Below are positions 1 to 6,552 of a stretch of DNA of 21,458 nucleotides, piece after piece. The notes under the pieces were generated by a model, which worked only from the letters and a program-made list of their open reading frames with translations, ran no database searches and was not told the DNA's origin. This DNA is from a virus. The position numbers were made by a program, and so were the translations under genes. The stretch lies in the IMG/VR virus record IMGVR_UViG_3300009149_000346, positions 1 through 21,458 of that record; one strand, 5' to 3'. Each line of letters starts with the position of its first letter. Position 1 is the stretch's first letter.

Positions 1-106
1 CAACATCCCTGAGTTCAGCGAATTTCACTGAAATATCCTCGCCTAATTTGAGTTTTTCATCAGTTGTCAGCTGGTGTTTTACCGGGATACTCATTTCTTT
101 TTGCAT
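1..106 (-). CDS. Small phage protein, partial (runs off the left edge)
   Basis: An ATG at 104-106 (minus strand) is preceded by the strong ribosome binding site AAGGAG, and the frame stays open to the window edge, giving 35 residues that begin MQKEMSIPVKHQLTTDEKLK. The start lies 47 bases inside the 3' end of the upstream replication-type gene, an overlap typical of this operon. The visible part is charged and helix-prone with no recognisable motif. Short proteins opening with a similar 'PVKHQLTxxEK' stretch occur next to phage recombination and replication genes, but I cannot assign a function. Reality of the gene is supported mainly by the ribosome binding site and frame. Confidence 0.6.
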   Translation of the reverse strand, partial: MQKEMSIPVKHQLTTDEKLKLGEDISVKFAELRDV

Positions 107-1034
107 CGGTTTCTCCTTTGTTTAAATTTTCCCTGCCATCTTTCCAACTCTTTATTTTTTTACCGGTGATTTTCTCAATTTTCTCTATAAAAGCCTTATT
201 TTCTGCACTTACTTTTTTCAAGTTCCAATTTGTTATTAAGCAGTCCTCAGTTTCCTCGACATACTCCTCATGAGTATTGAATTTAAAATCGTTTATATCA
301 TCTGCGCTCATGCCTGCTTTTTGTAATATGTTAGCCAGCGGTATCAACTGTTTTTGAATATTTATTTCCTTATCTTTTAAGCTTTCCGGTCTTTTTTCAA
401 CTTTCGAAATACCATCTTGTAACATCCAGAGTCTAACCGTACCTTCAAAATCAGGGTATTTTTTACCCTTTATTTTTTCCTGATGTTTAACTTTCTCGAT
501 ATAATATTCGACTGTTTTTTCTGGATAATCTTTAATTAATTTTTTGTATCCAGCGGGGGAGATTTTTTGCTCCTGTATATTATTATTACTAACCTCTCCC
601 TCTACACATAGTTTATTATTAATTAAGTCTTTTAAAGAAGAAGAAGAAGAAAAAGAAGGGGCTGTGTATTTTTCTGTTAGGTTAGTGTTAGGTTTTTCTT
701 TTTTATAATGTCGTTTTTGGCGTAACCTGTTATTTTCCTTAGCTTTTTCTTCTCTAACCATACGCCGTGATATTACCGTTATATTTCCGTTAGAAAACTT
801 AAAATCACCAACTTTTTTTTCATTTAATTTCAATAAAATTTCATTTGTTTTTTCTTCATTTTCTCCAAAAATTCTACTCCATTCAGATAAGTTTAAATTC
901 AAAATTCCACGCCTTTCAGCGCTATGTAATTTATTTAAAATGGTTATCCATGCACCTCTGATTTCAAGAGAATGTTCGAGCATATCCCGCAAAAAATCAT
1001 CCGGATAAAACGGGAATGATGGTGCTTTGCTCAT
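60..1034 (-). CDS. Phage replication initiator / replisome organizer-like protein
   Basis: A 324-residue protein. The N-terminus (PSFPFYPDDFLRDML, then a helical stretch to about residue 110) resembles the DUF1376/winged-helix N-terminal domain of phage replication initiators of the YdaU or DnaT/DnaD-like type, which bind the phage origin or recruit the helicase loader. A Ser-rich linker (about residues 126-135, SFSSSSS) separates it from a Lys-rich C-terminal half containing YPEKTVEYYIEKV and a helical tail. The Ser run is encoded by a short triplet repeat. The ATG overlaps the previous stop by one base (TAATG) after GGGGG. Its place downstream of the ERF annealing protein in the early operon agrees with a replication role. 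The family call is from N-terminal resemblance only; no helicase or ATPase motif is visible. Confidence 0.6.
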   Translation of the reverse strand: MSKAPSFPFYPDDFLRDMLEHSLEIRGAWITILNKLHSAERRGILNLNLSEWSRIFGENEEKTNEILLKLNEKKVGDFKFSNGNITVISRRMVREEKAKENNRLRQKRHYKKEKPNTNLTEKYTAPSFSSSSSLKDLINNKLCVEGEVSNNNIQEQKISPAGYKKLIKDYPEKTVEYYIEKVKHQEKIKGKKYPDFEGTVRLWMLQDGISKVEKRPESLKDKEINIQKQLIPLANILQKAGMSADDINDFKFNTHEEYVEETEDCLITNWNLKKVSAENKAFIEKIEKITGKKIKSWKDGRENLNKGETDAKRNEYPGKTPADN

Positions 1035-1186
1035 TATCTACCCCCGGTTTTGATTCTGATAGCCCATTTCTTATTACCATTCGTTGATGCCAGCCAGATA
1101 CCGGTTATTGTCCCGATGATCCCGCCTATAGCAGCGGAAAGAACGCTGAATACTATAAACCCGAATATTGTTATTACCTGACTCAT
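1034..1186 (-). CDS. Small single-pass membrane protein, 50 aa
   Basis: The open frame reaches a TTG at 1249, but the ATG at 1184-1186 is preceded by AGAGGGAC at good spacing and is the better start. The product begins MSQVITIFGF. One hydrophobic segment (about residues 4-32, rich in Gly, Ile and Ala with a GGIIGTITG patch) is followed by a short basic tail. It is a predicted inner-membrane protein with the positive tail probably cytoplasmic. The stop overlaps the ATG of the next gene by one base, so the two are translationally coupled. No family is recognised. Confidence 0.6.
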   Translation of the reverse strand: MSQVITIFGFIVFSVLSAAIGGIIGTITGIWLASTNGNKKWAIRIKTGGR

Positions 1187-1281
1187 AAGTCCCTCTTTAC
1201 AGGAAAGCCCCGATTGCTGTTTTTGGGAGGGTATATCTATGTTAAGCAATCAATGTGGACAATCAGGGCTCCCTATTTATT

Positions 1282-1677
1282 TTAAGCGTCAACCTCGCCC
1301 GGTATAGATGATTTTGGTTTGCCAAATTCAGTCGTATCAAGATCGATGGTTTTCTTTTCCGGCTCGTTATCAGTCAGTAAATCAAGCTGCTGTGAACGGC
1401 CTTTTTTGACCTTGAGTTTCTTCTCATACTCGAAGCTGATCTCCTCGGATCCACCACGTTCCGACTTGAGCTCCCAGGTGTTGTTTGCATACGTTTCGGA
1501 ATGCTCATCACTGGTCGCCTTACGTATAAATTCCTGCGTTGAGCCGTACTGCTCGCCGGTGTAGATGAGGATTTTAACAGGTTCTTTTTTATCAAATGTC
1601 CAGTCCGTTTGTTCATCGAGCAGTGCTCTGGCGAGATCATGATTTACTTCTACATAAATCACTAAATACAGTTGCAT
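1282..1677 (-). CDS. Hypothetical early-operon protein, 131 aa
   Basis: The start is an ATG with AAGGAG a few bases upstream. The protein has a beta-rich N-terminal half (MQLYLVIYVEV, then PVKILIYTGEQYGSTQEFI) and a charged, Lys/Glu-rich C-terminal half with DLLTDNEPEKKTIDLDTTEF. There are no cysteines, membrane segments or recognisable motifs. The acidic, probably disordered tail could be a protein-interaction segment. It lies between a Cys4 zinc-finger protein and the small membrane protein of the early leftward operon. Function not recognised. Confidence 0.6.
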   Translation of the reverse strand: MQLYLVIYVEVNHDLARALLDEQTDWTFDKKEPVKILIYTGEQYGSTQEFIRKATSDEHSETYANNTWELKSERGGSEEISFEYEKKLKVKKGRSQQLDLLTDNEPEKKTIDLDTTEFGKPKSSIPGEVDA

Positions 1678-1708
1678 AATAGGTCTCCTTTGTGTAATTG
1701 TTGTTTCT

Positions 1709-1924
1709 TTACTTTACACCGTACTTCCGGCACATTTCCAGTGTTCTTTTAGATGGTTTTGTATTCAATTTTTTCAACATATTAATTACACGATACATTA
1801 CTCTTTTACTCAGACATTCATCACAAGTACGTGGTCTCTTTAAGTTGATAGGTATTGTAGGCATGAATTTGCCGCATATTTTACATTCCACTATTGCCGA
1901 ATACTTGTCAAAATGGTCACGCAT
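1709..1924 (-). CDS. Small Cys4 zinc-finger protein, 71 aa
   Basis: The frame extends upstream to about 1969, but the ATG at 1922-1924 (MRDHFDKYSAIVECKICGKF) has a GGGGAAG ribosome binding site and gives only an 8-base overlap with the end of the ERF gene, so it is preferred. Two CxxC pairs (CKIC near residues 14-17 and CDEC near 34-37) could bind one zinc ion. They are followed by a basic helical tail, 'KRVMYRVINMLKKLN'. A small DNA- or protein-binding accessory factor is plausible. The specific family is not recognised. Confidence 0.6.
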   Translation of the reverse strand: MRDHFDKYSAIVECKICGKFMPTIPINLKRPRTCDECLSKRVMYRVINMLKKLNTKPSKRTLEMCRKYGVK

Positions 1925-2777
1925 TGTCTTCTTCCCCAAACAATTCAGGGTCATAGTCGCCATTACCATTTACCGGCACTGTCTCAGGGATATCTTCCGG
2001 GCTTTCCGGCATTTCTATTTCCGGCTCTATAGGTGCTGTCTGCTTTTCTTCACCGACCATCAATTGATGAATGATTTGAGCATTTTGAAACGCTGCAATA
2101 AGACGGCCGCCGTCTTTATAAGTGATCTCTTTTTGTTGTGTGACATCCAATTTCAGAAAATCGGAAATCACACTGAAATACTTGGTATTTGGAACTCCCT
2201 GCTCTCTCATGAGTCCATAAATCACTTTGATTTGAGATGCCGTGCAGGGACCGCCATTCTCTTTCCCGGTAGATGTTTTACCGGTCTCTTTCCCGGTAGA
2301 TGTTTTACCGGCTCCGGCAGATTGTTGCTTCCCTTTGGGAGGTTCTCCCTGGTTGCTATCCGGATCGTCCTTGTCGGTCGGGATGTTAAAGAATTTCAAG
2401 AGGAAATACTTCTCCGCATAAGTAAGAGCTTTGCCGACTCCTTTTTCTCCCGAATCGAGCCCTTGACCGTACCAGGTGCATTCAATAATTTCAGTAGGAT
2501 TTTCGGCATTAACCCAGGTGAATGTCATGATAAGTTCGGTGAAATACTCATGACCTTCTTTTGCCGTGGTATGATCGGATACTACTTGTCCGGTTATCCG
2601 GGGTTCAAGAATAAGCCCCTGTGCATCGAGAGCTCTTCGCAGCGAGCCGATTATCTGGCTTGACGATACATACTTGAACTGAAATCCGCTCTTTTCCTTT
2701 TTGAGAAACTCAACGGTCTTTCTAACCTCGATAAGCTTCTGATAAATGTTTAATGGTTTTGTTGCTGCTGGTGGCAT
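1917..2777 (-). CDS. erf: ERF-family single-strand DNA annealing protein
   Basis: A 286-residue protein. Residues about 10-135 match the ERF superfamily: an N-terminal helical stretch (NIYQKLIEVRKTVEFLKK), 'YVSSSQIIGSLRRALDAQGL', a beta-rich middle and the signature 'GQGLDSGEKGVGKALTYAEKYFLLKFFNIPT'. ERF proteins form rings that anneal complementary single strands during phage recombination and genome circularisation. After the core come a low-complexity linker (a duplicated GKTSTGKE segment), a helical region (residues 180-240) and an acidic tail ending DPELFGEEDNA. The tail could contact partners, much as SSB tails do, but this is inference. AAGGAG precedes the ATG. It follows the coiled-coil protein gene, a neighbour often seen with phage annealing genes. 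Confidence 0.88.
   Translation of the reverse strand: MPPAATKPLNIYQKLIEVRKTVEFLKKEKSGFQFKYVSSSQIIGSLRRALDAQGLILEPRITGQVVSDHTTAKEGHEYFTELIMTFTWVNAENPTEIIECTWYGQGLDSGEKGVGKALTYAEKYFLLKFFNIPTDKDDPDSNQGEPPKGKQQSAGAGKTSTGKETGKTSTGKENGGPCTASQIKVIYGLMREQGVPNTKYFSVISDFLKLDVTQQKEITYKDGGRLIAAFQNAQIIHQLMVGEEKQTAPIEPEIEMPESPEDIPETVPVNGNGDYDPELFGEEDNA
2258..2311. repeat. Perfect 27-bp tandem duplication inside erf
   Basis: Two identical adjacent 27-bp units (2258-2284 and 2285-2311, each beginning TCTCTTTCCCGG on the plus strand) encode two in-frame copies of a GKTSTGKE-type linker motif. The unit is nine codons, so copy-number change keeps the frame and only alters linker length between the annealing core and the C-terminal region. 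Confidence 0.9.
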
Positions 2778-2788
2778 GGTACTCTCCT

Positions 2789-3592
2789 TTAAAAATTATT
2801 AATTAATTCTTTTTCTGGGATGAATTTTCGGTGACAGAAAGGACATTCGATTTGGCTATTGAGTTTCTTTTCATTTTCAAGCCGTAGTTTTTCAGCTTTT
2901 TCATGTTCTTGCCGGGCAAATTCCTCACGTTCCTCACGGTGCTTTTTCTCAGTAGCCAACCGTTCTTTATCGGCTTTCTCACGGTCTTTGCGGTTCTTTT
3001 CCTCAAGAACTTTACGCTCGGCATCAGCTTTTATTTCAATTTCTCGCTGTTTTTTTGCAGCAGCTAACCGTTCTTTCTGGAGTTGTTTCTCTTTCTCTTC
3101 CGTCTCTTTTTGTAGTCTTATATTTTCAAGGCGGATACGTTCCTGTTCTTCACGGTCAGCTTTTTCTTGGGCAAGACGGTCAGCTTCGATTTTTGCTCTT
3201 GCTTCTGCCAGTAATCTTTCATCTTCTTCTTTTTGCTTGATTTTGACAAAATGTTCCTGTCTATCGAGGTAATCCTCAATAGGCACTATAAGGGCTTTCA
3301 GGACGTTTGCAATGCCGTCAATAGCCCTGCCTTCCCTGAGCGATTGTTCTTTCAATTCTTTCCGCTTATTCTCAATGGCAAGTCGTTTCTCACGGAGGTA
3401 AAGTCGCCCAGTTCTCGCCATCGCCATATCGCCCGTTTGTGATTCATTTGTTACAACAATAGTCTTTGCTTTCTTTTCCCAGTCTGAGGCAATCTCAAAA
3501 TAATCTTGGAAATTTTCAAGCATGACTTTTGCTTTTGTGGCTTCAAGTCCTGATTCTTTAATGATAACTTGTAGTTTGTTTTCAGTTTCCAT
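2789..3592 (-). CDS. Coiled-coil phage recombination-region protein with C-terminal zinc knuckle
   Basis: A 267-residue protein with a mixed N-terminal domain (about residues 1-115, containing 'GDMAMARTGRLYLREKRLAIENKRKELKEQ'). A very long charged coiled coil follows (about 116-245, rich in Glu, Lys, Arg and Gln, with repeated EKADREEQERIRLE-like heptads). It ends in CPFCHRKF, a CxxCH element. Database tools often mislabel such proteins 'TolA-like' because of the coiled coil. Proteins of this shape sit directly upstream of ERF or Bet-type annealing genes in many phages; the role is unproven. AAGGAG precedes the ATG. A structural or partner-binding role in recombination is inferred from context. 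Confidence 0.65.
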   Translation of the reverse strand: METENKLQVIIKESGLEATKAKVMLENFQDYFEIASDWEKKAKTIVVTNESQTGDMAMARTGRLYLREKRLAIENKRKELKEQSLREGRAIDGIANVLKALIVPIEDYLDRQEHFVKIKQKEEDERLLAEARAKIEADRLAQEKADREEQERIRLENIRLQKETEEKEKQLQKERLAAAKKQREIEIKADAERKVLEEKNRKDREKADKERLATEKKHREEREEFARQEHEKAEKLRLENEKKLNSQIECPFCHRKFIPEKELINNF

Positions 3593-3605
3593 TGGATTCT
3601 CCTTA

Positions 3606-4064
3606 TTAAAGATTCTTTATTTCTTCTCTCATTTTAACGAGTGTAAATTCCTGTTTCTGAATATCCTTAAGCAGTTGCTCCTTTTCTCTCTCATCGATCC
3701 TGCCGTCTGCCATGGCATTGAGATAGTTCTGGCATAAATCCCCATGTTCCGAGCCGACCTTGATGATCTCATCTGCTATCGAGCCGTTAAGCTCTGTTTT
3801 AAGGGGTATCCTGATGAGTTTCAAGCCATGGCATCGGTCAACATACCAGTTGATGAAATCGATGTCCCCGGTGGCATTAAAAAGAGCCGGAATAAGTTCC
3901 GGCTTTAAGTATGTCGTTCCATCGATGATTTTATATAAAGCCCAGATTGTCATCCCGACTTTTTCCGCCACTTCTTTTACTTTTTTATCATCGTAGTCGG
4001 TTTGACCGTAAAACTTGCGGATGAATAAATCCCTCAGTTCGCTCTCTCTCCAGTTGTCGCTCAT
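3606..4064 (-). CDS. CII-like phage regulatory protein
   Basis: An upstream TTG (4079) is in frame, but the ATG at 4062-4064 follows GGAAGG/AGAGG closely and is chosen, giving 152 residues beginning MSDNWRESELRDLFI. Residues about 5-80 ('VKEVAEKVGMTIWALYKIIDG' followed by 'LIPALFNATGDIDFINWYVDRCHG') match the layout of the phage regulatory protein CII family (PF06892 type), a helix-turn-helix followed by a domain that senses or multimerises. The C-terminal part ('GRIDEREKEQLLKDIQKQEFTLVKMREEI') is helical. It probably acts as a DNA-binding regulator in the lysis/lysogeny decision. It stands between the small DNA-binding proteins and the recombination genes. Confidence 0.65.
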   Translation of the reverse strand: MSDNWRESELRDLFIRKFYGQTDYDDKKVKEVAEKVGMTIWALYKIIDGTTYLKPELIPALFNATGDIDFINWYVDRCHGLKLIRIPLKTELNGSIADEIIKVGSEHGDLCQNYLNAMADGRIDEREKEQLLKDIQKQEFTLVKMREEIKNL

Positions 4065-4103
4065 GCCTCTACCTTCCAAATGAAAGGGGTGATTTGTATT
4101 GTT

Positions 4104-4271
4104 TTAATTTACACAAACAGGTATTGTTATAGTATCGATGGTGGAATACCGCTTGTTTACCGGAGGATAGCTGTCCGGGAATGCTTTCAGACGAATAATG
4201 CCCTGAGCATTCTTATAGGCTATATTTACATTAATTAAAAACTGTTTCTTCGGGGTGATTGCTGGCTTCAT
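4104..4271 (-). CDS. Small hypothetical protein, 55 aa
   Basis: ATG at 4269-4271 with TAAGGAGAA eight bases upstream, and TAA at 4104-4106. The product begins MKPAITPKKQFLINVNIAYK and ends near TIPVCVN. It is basic and beta-strand-rich, with no membrane segment and one cysteine. It fills the gap between the excisionase-like gene (4283) and the CII-like gene (4064) in the same orientation. The strong ribosome binding site and position in a tightly packed operon support it as a real gene. Function unknown. Confidence 0.6.
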   Translation of the reverse strand: MKPAITPKKQFLINVNIAYKNAQGIIRLKAFPDSYPPVNKRYSTIDTITIPVCVN

Positions 4272-4282
4272 GGAAGTTCTCC

Positions 4283-4549
4283 TTACATGGATTCTGCTAT
4301 TTTCATGGCAAGTGCAACACGTTCTTCTTCATTTTTTGGGTGCGGGAAATCATCAGCATTAAAAGAAGGCCCGACAAACCTGTCGACTTCGCTGATCGGG
4401 ATACGGATACGGCCGTTAGGGCCGCGGTTGAACTGTATCCTGCCCTGATTGCAGAGACGCCGGATATAATCGGGGTTGTAATCGACACGCCGGGCAAAAT
4501 TAGTCGGGGAAATCCAGAACTCCCCGCGGAATCTCTTATGCGATGGCAT
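4283..4549 (-). CDS. Small helix-turn-helix DNA-binding protein, excisionase/MerR-like
   Basis: An 88-residue protein. Residues about 12-60 ('WISPTNFARRVDYNPDYIRRLCNQGRI' followed by 'RGPNGRIRIPISEVDRFV') fit the winged helix-turn-helix pattern of the excisionase/HTH_17 group, in which a helix-turn-helix is followed by a short beta wing and a final helix. Such proteins serve as excisionases (recombination directionality factors) or small repressors. The start overlaps the previous gene by 14 bases, with GAAGGA before the ATG. It is separated from the integrase by the repressor region, as in phages where excision is controlled from the early promoter. Excisionase function is plausible but unproven. 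Confidence 0.6.
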   Translation of the reverse strand: MPSHKRFRGEFWISPTNFARRVDYNPDYIRRLCNQGRIQFNRGPNGRIRIPISEVDRFVGPSFNADDFPHPKNEEERVALAMKIAESM

Positions 4550-4778
4550 GGTTTTCCTTCTTTGAAATGGCGTTGAATATCAGGTGGTAATTGTCACGGA
4601 GCCAGTTGTCCAGCTTGAACCGTGTCCGGGCGCTCGGGTTGGTTTTCCCGTTGACGACTTTGTGTAAGGTTTGCCAGGATATACCCATCTCCTTCTCCAT
4701 GCGGGGGCCGAAGGTGGTCCAGGGTTCGTCGGTGACAATCCGGTAACGCTCTATGATTAGGTACTTGTTTTCTTCCAT
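4536..4778 (-). CDS. Cro/XRE-type helix-turn-helix protein
   Basis: An 80-residue protein with a helix-turn-helix at about residues 20-58: 'WTTFGPRMEKEMGISWQT' then 'LHKVVNGKTNPSARTRFKLDNWL'. This is the lambda-repressor/XRE layout of two helices, a recognition helix and closing helices. AGGAA stands about ten bases before the ATG. It is the second gene of the early leftward operon and lies opposite the CI-type repressor, the position Cro occupies in lambdoid phages. A Cro-like role is inferred from position and fold. The recognition helix does not resemble that of the repressor, so different operators are possible. Confidence 0.6.
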   Translation of the reverse strand: MEENKYLIIERYRIVTDEPWTTFGPRMEKEMGISWQTLHKVVNGKTNPSARTRFKLDNWLRDNYHLIFNAISKKENHAIA

Positions 4779-4789
4779 AATATTTATTC

Positions 4790-4987
4790 CTATTTAGGTA
4801 CGGGGACGAAGCATGCTGATATACCGGTGATTTCACCATCGTATTTCATTATGATATTTTCATAAATCCAGCCACCCGGGACACGTGTAATTTGAAGTTT
4901 ATCAGAAGTAGACATACTCTCATGAAGTTTCATATCGAGAAGTTTTTTATATTCAATAAGATCTTCTAATCCTACAGTTTTCGGCAT
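4790..4987 (-). CDS. Hypothetical protein, first gene of the leftward early operon
   Basis: A 65-residue protein with a very good ribosome binding site (CAGGAGGT) before its ATG. The N-terminal half is helical (VGLEDLIEYKKLLDMKLHES) and the C-terminal half is probably beta-stranded (KLQITRVPGGWIYENIIMKY, then ISACFVPVPK). No motif is recognised. It lies directly downstream of the early promoter, with a leader of about 48 bases that contains the left operator. It would therefore be the first protein made on induction. An antirepressor or early regulator is conceivable, but nothing in the sequence shows it. Confidence 0.6.
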   Translation of the reverse strand: MPKTVGLEDLIEYKKLLDMKLHESMSTSDKLQITRVPGGWIYENIIMKYDGEITGISACFVPVPK

Positions 4988-5015
4988 CGTTTAACCTCCT
5001 GAAAGGGTGAGAAAA

Positions 5016-5031
5016 TGTACTTGTAAATAAA
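5016..5031. promoter_or_regulatory. Candidate repressor operator, left site
   Basis: TGTACTTGTAAATAAA here matches the reverse complement of the site at 5098-5113 at 15 of 16 positions. It lies just downstream of the early promoter's -10 box (5042-5047), around the transcription start, where bound repressor would block the early operon. Confidence 0.55.
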
Positions 5032-5041
5032 CCTTATGCTA

Positions 5042-5070
5042 ATAATATATATAGAAATACAGTTTGTCAA
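5042..5070 (-). promoter_or_regulatory. Early leftward promoter (sigma70 type)
   Basis: On the minus strand a perfect TTGACA (5065-5070) is followed after 17 bases by TATTAT (5042-5047). Transcription would begin near 5035, about 48 bases before the first early gene. The half-site AAGTAAA, shared with the operators, touches the -35 box. Confidence 0.75.
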
Positions 5071-5097
5071 GTAAAATTTATAAAAATTATAAATTAA

Positions 5098-5113
5098 TTT
5101 ACTTACAAGTACA
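5098..5113. promoter_or_regulatory. Candidate repressor operator, right site
   Basis: TTTACTTACAAGTACA contains the exact dyad TACTT-AC-AAGTA. It is the inverted partner of the site at 5016-5031, 82 bp away centre to centre. It lies between the early -35 box and the repressor's -10 box, so it could control the repressor's own promoter. Confidence 0.6.
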
Positions 5114-5125
5114 TAATTCTATAAT
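5098..5125 (+). promoter_or_regulatory. Repressor maintenance promoter
   Basis: A perfect TATAAT at 5120-5125 stands about 42 bases before the repressor ATG. Only a weak -35 (TTTACT at 5098-5103, 16-base spacing) is visible and it lies inside the right operator. This pattern suits a promoter that depends on, or is modulated by, bound repressor. Confidence 0.5.
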
Positions 5126-5166
5126 AATATTGACTTTATGAATGAAATTATTTTTATTTGTTTATC

Positions 5167-5871
5167 ATGACTAACAATGAATTATTGCAATTATGGATAG
5201 ATTATTTCAAGAAAGAGGCTCATAAAAAGGGGTCTCATTTTTTACAGAAAGAGCTTTCTTATAAATCAGGTGTCGCTGAAAGTTATATTACAAGTTTATT
5301 ATATAATAGAATAAATCTCGGTGAGAAGGTGCTTGATAAAATTGTCAAGGGTCTTGGCATCTCAAAAGCTCAATTCTATGCCGGTCCACCACCTCAGCAA
5401 ATAAAATCGCTTGAAGATTATAAAAACGGTGAGTATATTCCCGGTATAGGCACGGTCACGGAGTATGATCCAACCGACACTATCCCGCTTCTCACCGATA
5501 TACCGGCGGGTCACTGGAAGGACTGGAATAATTCGTATCCGGTCGGCTTCGGGGAGGGGAAAGTTGCAAGGTATGACCTCAAAGGTAAGCATATATTTGC
5601 AATACGTGTCGAGGGTGAAAGTATGCTCCCGGACCTCGAGCCTGGCGATATCCTGATTTTAGACCCTGAGAAAGCTTTTACGAATGTCAAGGGTGGTATA
5701 GGTATTGTTAAGTGTAATGAGGGCTTTCAGATACGCCATGTATATCTCAGAGGTGATAATTACCTGCTGGAGCCGTCAAACAAAGCCTACGAGCCGGAAA
5801 TCGTGCCGGTGACAGGCGCCACGATATTTAAAGTTGTCGAATGGAGACCGAAACGGGAGGGGAAATTTTGA
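5167..5871 (+). CDS. CI/LexA-type phage repressor with S24 peptidase domain
   Basis: The frame starts at TTG 5158, but the ATG at 5167 (MTNNELLQLW, 234 residues) is the likelier start; neither has a clear ribosome binding site. Residues about 5-70 form an N-terminal helix-turn-helix (KELSYKSGVAESYITSLLYN). A linker leads to IPLLTDIPAGHW, holding the Ala114-Gly115 pair used for self-cleavage in this family. Residues 145-225 are the S24 domain: VEGESMLPDLEPGDILILD supplies the catalytic Ser152, and FQIRHVYLRGDNYLLEPSNKAYEP is the second motif. There the usual catalytic Lys is Arg190. It should bind the operators at 5016 and 5098 and keep the early operon silent. Its TGA overlaps the ATG of the next gene. 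Confidence 0.88.
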   Translation: MTNNELLQLWIDYFKKEAHKKGSHFLQKELSYKSGVAESYITSLLYNRINLGEKVLDKIVKGLGISKAQFYAGPPPQQIKSLEDYKNGEYIPGIGTVTEYDPTDTIPLLTDIPAGHWKDWNNSYPVGFGEGKVARYDLKGKHIFAIRVEGESMLPDLEPGDILILDPEKAFTNVKGGIGIVKCNEGFQIRHVYLRGDNYLLEPSNKAYEPEIVPVTGATIFKVVEWRPKREGKF

Positions 5872-6410
5872 TGAGAAAAGCAATCTTGCTAATGATATTT
5901 ATAATTTGTCTATTTAATAACAGTGCAGTATTTTCAAAAGATATTATTACTTTTGAGGATTTGTATAATAAAACAGTACAAATATATTTATTGGATGGTT
6001 CTGTCAGAAAAGGTAAGGTAACATTCAATATTATTGATGAAAAAATGGGTATTGAAACATCTGATGGCAATATATTTATGTTTCAAAAAAAGGAAATTAA
6101 ACGAATTCTTTATCGTCCGCATGAAGATAGTGGAATATCTTTAAGTATTTTAGGTTGTGTCACAATGGGTTTTGCTTATTATTCTATACCACAAGAATCC
6201 TATGAATCTCATAATGGTATAAGAATTTATAACGATGAAGAAAGAGAAGATGCAAAAAAAAGATTTTTGCCTGTGTTTTATACTGGTGCAGGAATTGCAG
6301 TTACGGGAATTTTTTTATATATCTACACAAAAGATTTTCCCATACCTCAAAACAATAATGTTTCTTTTCAAATGCTCAATAATAAATTTATAGTTAGTTG
6401 GAAATTCTAA
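5871..6410 (+). CDS. Exported/membrane protein with Sm-like domain, cotranscribed with the repressor
   Basis: An in-frame GTG/ATG lies further upstream, but the ATG at 5871-5873 follows GGGAGGGG and overlaps the repressor stop as TGATG, giving 179 residues. Residues 1-22 look like a signal peptide (MRKAILLMIFIICLF, possible cleavage after AVFS). Residues about 27-83 (TVQIYLLDGSVRKGKV, then MGIETSDGNIFMFQKKEIKRIL) have the strand order and Gly positions of an Sm/SH3-like barrel. Two hydrophobic segments follow (about 89-105 and 133-152). Expression from the repressor transcript means it would be made in the lysogen, the usual setting of lysogenic conversion genes. The AT-rich composition differs from the repressor gene. 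The Sm-like call is by pattern only. Confidence 0.55.
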   Translation: MRKAILLMIFIICLFNNSAVFSKDIITFEDLYNKTVQIYLLDGSVRKGKVTFNIIDEKMGIETSDGNIFMFQKKEIKRILYRPHEDSGISLSILGCVTMGFAYYSIPQESYESHNGIRIYNDEEREDAKKRFLPVFYTGAGIAVTGIFLYIYTKDFPIPQNNNVSFQMLNNKFIVSWKF

Positions 6411-6419
6411 GCCAAAATA

Positions 6420-6540
6420 AGCTTACAGACCCCCTCACAAAATCGCTGACGATTGCAGGATTATGCCAAATTTTCGAGGATCGGGTGCCGGAACGTGGTA
6501 AGGGATAGCCTGAGAGGTGTAAATAGTTTTACGAGGGAAT
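6420..6540. other. Unexplained GC-richer intergenic patch
   Basis: Between two AT-rich convergent genes lies about 110 bp of clearly higher GC. On the plus strand one frame (from about 6411 to a TAG near 6506) reads like a protein fragment ending DRVPERGKG but has no start codon or ribosome binding site. A small AATCG/CGATT stem lies near 6443-6457, without a T run. It could be a decayed coding remnant or a structured RNA; I cannot decide. Confidence 0.3.
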
Positions 6541-6552
6541 ACGGATAATTAA

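Noticed and set aside
1698-2663. 321-codon plus-strand open frame
   Set aside because: It runs antisense through the clear ERF gene and the zinc-finger gene, has no ribosome binding site and an implausible composition rich in Phe, Ile and Arg.
2859-3272. Ser/Arg-rich plus-strand frame
   Set aside because: It is the mirror of the Glu/Lys coiled-coil coding sequence on the other strand.
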